Positions 55,871 to 64,000 of a DNA stretch of 64,000 nucleotides are shown in pieces. The notes under the pieces are model-generated. The model was not told the DNA's origin, searched no databases, and was given only the letters and a program-made list of their open reading frames with translations. Where the stretch lies: assembly GCF_964355755.1 (NCBI RefSeq), contig NC_092676.1, positions 6,244,288 to 6,308,287 of the forward strand, in the 5' to 3' direction. Each line of letters opens with the position of its first letter. Position 1 is the stretch's first letter. The position numbers were made by a program, and so were the translations under genes. The stretch comes from Antedon mediterranea. Its lineage: Eukaryota; Echinodermata; Crinoidea; Comatulida; Antedonidae.

Positions 55871-57628
55871 ATGTACCTAACATTAGGTATATTGTACCTG
55901 GTTCTTCCTCCTGCAACGTCACTGGAATGGGCTATCGGAAATCTAATCAGACGCCAGTCTATTGCTGACGAGATGACGATGTGCGAGACGGGGATATGCG
56001 GCAGTTGTCAGTTGGTCTGCGGTTAGTATCTGTCTATAATTATATTGACGACATCTGTGCTTCCCCACCACCTCCCTTTTTAGGTGGCAAATATGTGAAT
56101 ATCCTTATACAGTCAACTCTTCCCATATTTATAATTTGTTTTTCCATTTTCTTTTTTTTTTATTTACTGTATACATGTTAAACATCTCATTGAGACTGAT
56201 ATAAAAGAGATAAATTAAAGTTCAGGTTAATCATTGTTAGTAATGATAATAATGACACCACAAATACTAGTAAAACAACATCGATACGCCAACACATTAC
56301 ATATTCCACAATACGTCTATTTTCGGGTGAAAATTTCCATTAAATTCTGTTATGTTCACTGAATAACATAGTTTGTCATCCGACATCTATCGACGAAAAA
56401 TGCGTATGACGAGGATTTTATTTTATTAATGTGTGTTATGCTTTTTATAATAGCAACGGAGAAAGATATATGTCATCGTACTGATTTAACTGATAAAGTA
56501 CGTCTTCATGAAACGAAGATATGGCATGACGGTTGTCCTACCGGGGGCAAAGAAGACCCTGGCCCGAATTGGCGACTTGACATCATTACCTTAGGTAAAT
56601 TTGTTTATTATGCCTACTTGTTGTAGCTTGCATATAATAAAAGGAAAAAAACCTACTTGTTAAGTGTCTGACATTTTCAGAGGCAGAATGTTTATTTGTT
56701 GTCTTAATTTCTCATTATTTATTTGGTTGATTTATATTCTGGGGACGGTGCGCCTCTGAAAATTTCTGACGCTTAACAAATAGGTTTGGATGTTCTCTTA
56801 CGTTTTCAGATGGTTAGCACACAACTATTCTGAAGGTTTTCTTTATTTTTCAGTTTGCGTAGGTAATATTATGATTATGTCGTTTCTGAGTGCCAAGTAT
56901 CGTGCAAACGTGGATTTTCCAGGTATTTAGAGTATTTTCTATTCATATTTAGTATCTCTTTGCAGTCGATAGGTCTCTAATTAAATGTGTTTGGGTAGTT
57001 TAATCATGGAGTATCGACGAAAAAGCGTATGACGAGGATTTTATTTTATTAATGTGTGTTATGCTTTTTATAATAGCAACGGAGAAAGATATATGTCATC
57101 GTACTGATTTAACTGATAAAGTACGTCTTCATGAAACGAAGATATGGCATGACGGTTGTCCTACCGGGGGCAAAGAAGACCCTGGCCCGAATTGCCAATA
57201 TGACATCATTACCTTGGGTAAATTTGTTGTAGCTTGCATATAATAAAAGGAAAAAAACCTACTTGTTAAGTGTCTGACATTTTCAGAGGCAGAATGTTTT
57301 TTTGTTGTCTTAATTTCTCATTATTTATTTGGTTGATTTATATTCTGGGGACGGTGCGCCTCTGAAAATTTCTGACGCTTAACAAATAGGTTTGGATGTT
57401 CTCTTACGTTTTCAGATGGATTAGCACACAACTATTCTGGACGTTTTCCATTTTTGCCTGTTTTCGGTAATTACTCAATGGTTTAATGTTAATGCATTGT
57501 ATTATTGCTCTTATTAATATATATGGTGTAACTTCATGTTGTTTTTTAAAGACCGAAATTTGGCCTCCCAAAATGTTATTCTTAACAATTTACCCTTTCC
57601 ACCCATTAGGCGGAGGAGCCCCGGTTAG
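55871..57628 (+). CDS. unrecognised predicted secreted protein, six phase-1 exons
   Basis: I do not recognise this gene. Exon model: 55871-56021, 56454-56594, 56854-56922, 57077-57217, 57416-57466, 57552-57628, giving 209 residues. Every intron is GT-AG and every one is phase 1, with frame kept throughout, which is hard to get by chance. It starts with a signal peptide (MYLTLGILYLVLPPATSLEW) and has a cysteine cluster (MCETGICGSCQLVC). Exons 2 and 4 are a duplicated module with DICHRTDLTDKVRLHETKIW and DGCPTGGKEDPGPN, differing only near the end (NWRLD against NCQYD). Exon 3 adds VCVGNIMIMSFL, exon 5 NYSGRFPFLPVFG, and exon 6 ends PPIRRRSPG. A dibasic RRQS follows the signal peptide. A secreted or peptide-precursor role is inference. 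The last exon is the least certain. Confidence 0.5.
56648..56787. mobile_element. 140-bp MITE, copy in first duplicated unit
   Basis: Inverted ends of ~38 bp: AAACCTACTTGTTAAGTGTC against GACGCTTAACAAATAGGTTT, then TTTTCAGAGGCA against GCGCCTCTGAAAA. It lies in the intron after exon 2 of the secreted-protein gene. Confidence 0.75.
57254..57393. mobile_element. 140-bp MITE, copy in second duplicated unit
   Basis: Almost identical to 56648-56787 and at the same place relative to exon 4, so it was carried along by the duplication and not inserted independently. Confidence 0.75.
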
Positions 57629-58784
57629 CGGTTAACTCTTGACAGCCCAACTAATGTGTTTTCCCAAGGACAATTTATAAATAACTAAACTTTGTCACCA
57701 CCCATAAGTGTGTCTGTTCAATTCCCATTGACCAATGAACACCAATGTAACTGGACCTGAGTTTCTTGCTATTCGACCTTGGGTGTGCAAATTACACAAT
57801 TCATTGATGTAAGGTCTTTTTAGACGGTGGGGCATAGACCTTGAAAGAGGCCTAGAAAGTGGATTTTGTGATCTCCTCCTAAGGATTGGGATGGATGATA
57901 TTTTTTTTTATGTATAGTTGATATGTATCTAATTAATAATTCAGTTGATCCCGCTTCCAAAACATACGCATTAAGTGACGTTTTAGCTGCAAAAAAAATC
58001 GTATTTTGTACATAACGAAATACATAAGAAATAGCGCCCTCTGTTGACGTAAATTGCAATTTTAATTGCAAGTTGCTGTATCAGCAGATGGACTGTATAG
58101 CGTTTTTTTGCTGAACAATGTTAATACTAAATGATTCCAATATAAAAATTGACTGCCAGCTTAATCAATATCAACTTCATCAATTGATAAAAACGGTAGC
58201 CAATACATTTGCCCTGTACAATTATTAATAAATAAGGCTAATGAACAAGGCTTTTATGTTGGTTTGTCCCAATTTTATTTCTAAAATCTTTTTTAATATT
58301 AATGCAGTAGACAAACAGTATTTACACTGACATGCAATCAACATGAATTATTTCAATTTTTCTACAATGTTTCATAGATGATTTTTCTTTCTTTTTTTAC
58401 AATTACACAAGTATTAAAAACGATAAACAATTTTACAATGTTTTTTTGGATAGTCTACCAATATTTTTTTTTTTCAAAAAGACTAACTTATAAAACAATG
58501 TGATCTATATATTTGTATTCAGCCTCATACAGTACACTATATTTACTGTAAACAATGTTACAATAGTTTCACAATATAATGTTACTAAATTAGTAATGCC
58601 AGAAAATCCATTAAATAATTTCAGAGATATACCTGGAATTTGTTGCAAATAAAGAGAATAATAAAGAGCGGCACGTTGAAAAGAAAATGTTAATCCTACT
58701 ACTTCAACCAAACACACGAAAAGATATACCACGTTACTCATCAGCTATAGTGCAAACCCTGCGTCCAGTCGATTGCACGAGAGA
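57629..58784. other. gap between secreted-protein gene and zinc-module ORF
   Basis: AT-rich, no supported gene. Small minus-strand ORFs at 57820-58071 and 58505-58741 have no recognisable domain. Confidence 0.5.
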
Positions 58785-59270
58785 ATGGAAATTCCTGAAT
58801 GTTGTGTTTGTTTACAGAGCCTTAACAATGTCACTCAGCTATGGAAATGTAATCGATGCAATTACATCTGCCATACTACCTGCTTAAATTTATGCGACAC
58901 ATCGCAAACATGCTCACATTGTGGGTTTGTTATGACTGAAAACTCTCGAATACATCGGGAATGCCAAATTTGTGATGATCCCCTTAGGCAACAATGGACA
59001 TGTAATACATGCCGCCGCATCTTTCATACTGCCTGCATTGCGGAATGGTGTGAGGAATCGCAAACATGCCCACTTTGTAGGTGCGGTATCGAAACTACCA
59101 TCCCCCAACTGTGGGAATGTGATGGATGTGAGTCAATCTTCCATACAGCCTGCATTGAGAACAGGTGCAATGCGTCACAAAGATGCCCAATATGCATCGA
59201 AAGAAATCATGAACGCTTGTTAGCGGAATCTGACAAAAGTTGGATCAGAACATTCGATTTCTATACCTAA
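58785..59270 (+). CDS. triple C4HC3 zinc-finger-like protein, intronless
   Basis: 161 residues from ATG at 58785 (MEIPECCVCLQSLNNVTQLW). Three tandem modules share the plan C-x2-C, a Trp, C-x2-C, x4, H-x2-C, about nine residues, C-x2-C. Module 1 has WKCNRCNYICHTTC; module 2 CQICDDPLRQQWTCNTC, IFHTAC and TCPLC; module 3 WECDGCESIFHTACIENRC and RCPICIE, whose first cysteine pair (in CPLCRCG) appears to be shared with module 2. The ligand order is PHD/RINGv-like (C4HC3), while the W-then-CP-x-C ending resembles RING fingers. A ubiquitin-ligase or adaptor role is inference. The frame stays open some way upstream of the ATG without a clear acceptor, so this could be one exon of a longer gene or a retrocopy. 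No homolog is recognised. Confidence 0.6.
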   Translation: MEIPECCVCLQSLNNVTQLWKCNRCNYICHTTCLNLCDTSQTCSHCGFVMTENSRIHRECQICDDPLRQQWTCNTCRRIFHTACIAEWCEESQTCPLCRCGIETTIPQLWECDGCESIFHTACIENRCNASQRCPICIERNHERLLAESDKSWIRTFDFYT

Positions 59271-59751
59271 ACATTTAGGTGAAATATTATGTATATAATT
59301 TCTGTCTTTGTGTATTATTTATAATAGTGGCTGTATCAATATGACATGCATAATGGTAAAACAGGGCGTACAGGCTAGGAAGGCAAACAAATGTCATTAT
59401 CCTGAAAAATATTTGGTTGTAATTCCCTTTAATATTTAGTTATTAGACTTTATATGGAAGAATTTCATTCACTTCAGTTTATTAATTTATTAAATTATTA
59501 TCATTAATTAACCATGCAGTTACTACAGTGACTACTGTACCTTCCGTTTACTCTTTACTTTTAACCTGCTATTTAGGTTTGAGGTTGGCGGTAAACATAC
59601 ACACAGTTTATTGCATGCTGTCTCATTTTTACATTGAACAAACTAATTAGTCGTAAGTTTGTGGCAGAGAAAAAATGTTTTTTACTGCGCAGTAAATGCG
59701 GCAGTAGAATAATTTTGAATCAACTAAATTTCAAAAGTTATTTTTTTTTTG
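59271..59751. other. gene-free DNA
   Basis: AT-rich 3' flank of the zinc-module ORF. I see nothing else in it. Confidence 0.4.
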
Positions 59752-60090
59752 CTGAAACATGCTCAACTATATACATATATTATTATATCCAAAATCTACC
59801 ATATCTGTCCATTTTAAATGACCTAATTTGCATAAAATCAAAATGGCTGCCATCTTACAACTTTGACCCCAATTATCTCTTGGTATAAGATGTATTAAGG
59901 ACAGATATATGTTTATATTCGTGTTTAATACATTCTTATACAACTTTCTTCATGGTTTAAGAGATAATTGGGATGAAAGTTGTCAAATGGCAGCCATGTT
60001 GATGTTATGAAAATTAGACCACTTATACTGGGTAGATCAGGCTAGATTTTGGATATAGCATTCTCTAATATATTTTGAACATATTTCAAC
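59752..60090. mobile_element. foldback element, ~340 bp
   Basis: The two halves are imperfect reverse complements: CTGAAACATGCTCAA mirrors TTGAACATATTTCAA; ATATCCAAAATCTA mirrors TAGATTTTGGATAT; AAAATGGCTGCCATCTT mirrors AATGGCAGCCATGTT; CCCAATTATCTCTTG mirrors AAGAGATAATTGGG. No ORF. Flanking duplications are not clear. Confidence 0.7.
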
Positions 60091-62550
60091 AATAAAACAA
60101 ACTGTTGTAATTTGTTTGACTCAAAGGCTATTTTGTAGCTATTTCCACCCATGTAAATAACATTGTCATTCCATATATCACCAAATATAATGTAAGTAAT
60201 GTGGTTTATGGGTAATTTATGGTGATTACAATCAAATTTCAAATTTTAACTTCACGGGACTGGCGGTTTTCGAGATATCGCGATTTCAATTTTCTGGGTT
60301 TTTTTTTGTTGAAAAATGGCGCGGTCGCTACATTTCAAATAGCTGTATTTCGGGAAGTATATTATACATGTCCGATTTTGAAAAACAAGATCTTTTTTGT
60401 AAAAAGAAGATCTTAAGAAATCTTATTACGAACTATATACGGTGTACTTATACACAGGGTCAATTTGAGGTACATTCTTTAAAAAATAGCTTGGAATACA
60501 CCAGATTGACATACTGTATACAAAAACACCTAAATTACATGGTATGTCAACTTCCAATTCAAATTTAGATTAAATCAGATGTCCTATAGACCTAGCCATT
60601 TAATACCAACAACTATTGAGAAATATTACTCTTCAGCTAATTTCAGTTTATTTGAATTTTTGCTATGGATTTCGGATTTCAAAATACATATATAATTAAG
60701 TTTATTAACAAAGGTATTAAGTACTCTCTGTATATACATCTTCGGTCGTTTAAGATAGGAATTAAGTAAGACAACTAAATACTCCCCCAAATTTATTCCG
60801 TATGATAATTGGATAAATAGACTAACATTTTCGTAATCCATTTATTGAAATTTGACTTTTCCTTTCAAACCATCGGAGAGACAATAATAACAGAACGTTG
60901 TAAAACAATTAATGAAAAAAAAAGTTATAATCAATTAGTCTTAAGAAACTGAAAGATTATTAGAACATTTTTGAATTTCAGTTTGGAACAAATTTACAAT
61001 TTTATAAAATTCATTAACTACAAATTGTATTATTGAACGAACAAAATAATATAAAATATCAAAATCAACAAAAATAAATATCACTCATTTTTAAATATCA
61101 TGTACTGTAGAGCAATTATATAGGCCTACAAAAAAAAAACAAGTTATTGAATTATGATAAGTTGACATACATTTCAGATATTGGAAGTAAGTAATTAATA
61201 GCTAATGCATTTTACAATTAAGAATTTTAACAATAAAGTGTTAGTAAAGGTAGAATGTGTTTCTAAAAGGAAATAAAGTAAGGTTGAGTATGTCTCGACG
61301 TTGTTATGTTACAACCTTCTAATGGAGAATGTAGATTAACAACCGAAACATTGAGGCATTCTTAAAGATGTATTGTCCCCCAAAAATATGAAAAATGAAG
61401 ATTAATTAAATCAGGCTTTGATAGGTTATTTTGTACTTTTAATCAAATTAATCACTTGCAGAGAAAAAAAACACGAAAAAAAATTATGTTTTCATTATAA
61501 AATGACAGAATAAAAGGTTTAATTTTAACCGAAAATCTATTTGCTGGCAGCCAATTTGACTATTTTGTGCTTTAAATTACAGTTTTTTCAGGTAAATATT
61601 TTTTTTTTGATCCAATTTTTGGTCAAAGTGGATAACTATTATATGATATTAAAATGGCGTATTCAACAACAAATATTAAAGAAAATATTTTTTCAGGTGG
61701 ACAATATATCTTTAATGATACTTTATTTACTTCTCCTCATGTAAACCTTTAAACAATAACGAATTGTTTAGTTATTCACAATTTTGGAAATTCCTAAGTA
61801 TAGTACAGAATTACATTTCTAATTTTCATTTGGAGAAATTATTTATAAGACCGTTTTAGTTTAAAAAAAATATAAAAAAAAATAAAAAAAAAAATTTAAA
61901 ACTTTGAAAAAAAAAAATAAATTTAAAACTTTGAAAAATATGTTGAAATATGTTGAAATATATACAACATAGACAGTTATTTGTAAGCAAAAATAAATGA
62001 AACAAAATATAAAAAAAATCAAAAAAAGTAAAAATGAAAAAAAAAATTATTATAAGAGAAATACAATTTAAAAGATTAAAAATGCACGTAATTTCACCTT
62101 TCGCACCTTTTAGTTATTGCCTGTACGCCCTGTTAATTAGATGTATAGTAGTATATATATCAACTTGTTAGCAATTACTTCTCATTCATTAAAAAATGTA
62201 AACAATAATTACAGTAATGTGTAGTGTCATTTTTTTCATCTAATTTTTACAATCATTTCTTCATTTTATCCCTGTAATTATTAACATTCTATAAAAAAAA
62301 ATTACCTACAATAATCTCTGAAAAAAAAAAACATTCATCTGCAACATGTTAAACGATTGCCATTGTCATATTTGTTTCGTCTGGAAAATTTAAAAATAAT
62401 ACCGACAAAGTTGAGGTGCAAAAGTATGTATGTACATGTATGTGTATGTATTAATTATTATTATTATGTATATAATTATTTTATTTCTAATCTCATTTAA
62501 ATCTCAAGTGCAAAATTTGTCTATCCCCCATCGACAGACACAGTACATTT
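60091..62550. other. gene-free, very AT-rich DNA
   Basis: Many A runs, densest at 61860-62060 (A-rich low complexity). Repeat E copy 2 lies at 61500-61745. No coding signal beyond short, motif-free ORFs. Confidence 0.5.
61500..61745. repeat. dispersed repeat E, copy 2
   Basis: Homologous to 53560-53830: GGCAGCCAATTTGACTATTT, GTGCTTTAAATTACAG, GGATAACTATTATATGA, CAGGTGGACAATAT. Confidence 0.6.
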
Positions 62551-62558
62551 TTTAAGAG

Positions 62559-63070
62559 CTGAAGGGGTCGTGAAACACACAGCCAGTCTGTGGTTCTTAT
62601 TGGGCCAACCTGTGGTCCGAGGGCGCTAGACATTTCGGCCAGCCCGTGGTCCCGAGTGCGCTAGCATGATCCACACGGCCACGCCAGTCTGTGGTTATTT
62701 TTTAGGACAGCCTGTTGTCCGCGGGCGCTGACATAACCTTTCATCAGCTTTTTTCACATAACTTTTTTTAGCGGAAAATTACTAAGCATTTTGCATGTCC
62801 CGAATGATAAAGAATTACTTGCTTAAATTACTATGGAAAATCAACGTAGGCCTAGACCTACTACTAGGTAGCCGAGGCCTGTGTCGAAATAATTATAAAT
62901 AAAAGCTAAACACTTTACTAGTTATTCATAATAAATAATGCCTACTAAAGAAGGCCTGCCCTTAGTTAAATTGTAGTCTAGCGCTCTCGGACCCTGGCAG
63001 GCCGTGTGTTTCATGCTAGCGCCCTCTGGAAAGAATCACAGACTTGCTGTGTGTTTCACGACCCCTGCTC
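62559..63070. mobile_element. inverted-repeat element, ~512 bp, hAT-like
   Basis: Left GGGGTCGTGAAACACACAGC and AGTCTGTGGTTCTTA face right GCTGTGTGTTTCACGACCCC and AATCACAGACTTG. TTTAAGAG occurs on both sides (62551-62558 and 63071-63078), a possible 8-bp duplication. The interior repeats GTCTGTGGTT and GGCGCTAG-type words and has no ORF. Confidence 0.6.
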
Positions 63071-63078
63071 TTTAAGAG

Positions 63079-64000
63079 AGGGGACGGTTTTCCCCCAAAT
63101 TAAAACAAAATGTACACAGTGGCAGATCCAGATGTCCCCCATCTGTAATATGATTTTTGTTTTATCATTTTTTATTTTTACAATAATGCGTGTTCTTTAT
63201 AGGAGGTATGATAATTATTATTAGTATTGATAAAAACTGGTTTTCATAGCAGAATATAAATAGAAATATAAGTTATATATTTTCACTGCATCGGCATGAC
63301 AATTTGTAACTCTCCATTTTGCGCGCCTTTTTTAATATATTAATTAATTTGTAGGATCTGTTTTATAATATGTACTTTTATACATTTCCGTTTTTTCAAG
63401 CGTCTTAATGTATCAGTGTATAATAGCGTCTTGATACGATAATTGATTCCCGTGACAGTGTGGACGTCGTGATTTTCCCACAACAAGACGAGGGATATAG
63501 GGGAGGGGTAATTTGTCCTCATGGCCAACGCGAGAAAGGTCAACAACATTCTGTGCCGCTTTATGGCCGGATAAAATAACACTATAGTGTCGGTATACTC
63601 TGTTGTATTATCAAATTCAAGTATTCATTTTATAATTTGATTTTTTCCCCTGTACCAAAAACGTGGAATATCTCCACTCCGACTCGACCCCTCGGTGTCT
63701 TAACCAATAAACTCCCCTCCCTTATAGGCCTACGTCACTTAAATTACAGAAAATGAGACAAACTGCGATTGTACTGTTTAAGGAAAGCAAAAATCTATTT
63801 TATATTCAGGTCAGTAGAAGTGGTTTTGAAATTCACGATTTAATAATTACTTAGTATTACATACGAAACCGCAACTTAGTACTCTAAAAGCTAATACAAG
63901 TGCAGTTAATTGTTTGACGTTAATAATGGAAGTATATGGCGACAGATAATACATTTGACAAAACTGATAAAATAATAAAAGATAGGACTAATTAACCACA
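63079..64000. other. gene-free right edge
   Basis: No supported gene, repeat or RNA. An 80-codon minus ORF (63340-63582) has no recognisable domain. Confidence 0.45.

Noticed and set aside
56550-56575. GKEDPGPN in the duplicated exon as a 2A-like ribosome-skipping peptide
   Set aside because: 2A needs D-x-E-x-N-P-G-P. Here the Asn before PGP is Asp and the upstream DxE is missing.
55871-56594. Insulin/relaxin-like peptide
   Set aside because: Signal peptide and cysteines are present, but spacing does not fit the B-chain CG-x-x-L pattern or the A-chain CC-x3-C pattern.

Overview
This is an intron-rich, AT-rich animal nuclear window. I infer a marine invertebrate deuterostome, most likely an echinoderm: animal-type multi-exon genes, very common palindromic TAGGCCTA-type words, many CR1/L2/Jockey-like LINE fragments, and the pairing of a GT92 gene with a DUF1647 gene. 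The species cannot be fixed from sequence alone.

Layout. 0.4-2.8 kb (+): a complete four-exon DUF1647 gene for a predicted type II membrane protein. 2.8-7.9 kb: two 5'-truncated LINEs, one nested in a tandem repeat, plus a decayed exon-like remnant of the DUF1647 family. 8.1-9.4 kb (-): a single-exon GT92 glycosyltransferase. 9.7-19.4 kb (-): coproporphyrinogen III oxidase (CPOX, heme synthesis), 14 coding exons. 20.2-32.5 kb (-): NOTUM, the secreted Wnt deacylase, 13 coding exons. 35.7-46.6 kb (-): homogentisate 1,2-dioxygenase (HGD, tyrosine breakdown), 13 coding exons. 46.6-55 kb: no cellular gene, but a palindromic foldback transposon, a microsatellite-bearing inverted-repeat element and a minus-strand LINE. 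55.9-57.6 kb (+): an unrecognised gene for a predicted secreted cysteine-containing protein, every intron phase 1, one exon recently duplicated. 58.8-59.3 kb (+): a 161-residue intronless ORF with three tandem C4HC3 zinc-finger-like modules. 59.3-64 kb: AT-rich, with foldback and inverted-repeat elements.

CPOX, NOTUM and HGD were rebuilt exon by exon from the reverse strand. Splice sites and reading phase agree at every junction, and the key NOTUM and HGD residues are present. The three sit head to tail on one strand but serve unrelated pathways. The DUF1647 and GT92 proteins both look like Golgi-type type II proteins.

The non-coding DNA is mostly transposon-derived. One ~150-bp MITE occurs ten times and a second MITE four times or more. 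HGD intron 1 carries a 935-bp element with ~135-bp terminal inverted repeats (TIRs) and a 9-bp target-site duplication (Mutator-like). A CPOX intron carries a 2.9-kb element inserted at TTAA inside a 67-bp minisatellite. The least explained items are the phase-1 secreted-protein gene and the triple zinc-module ORF.
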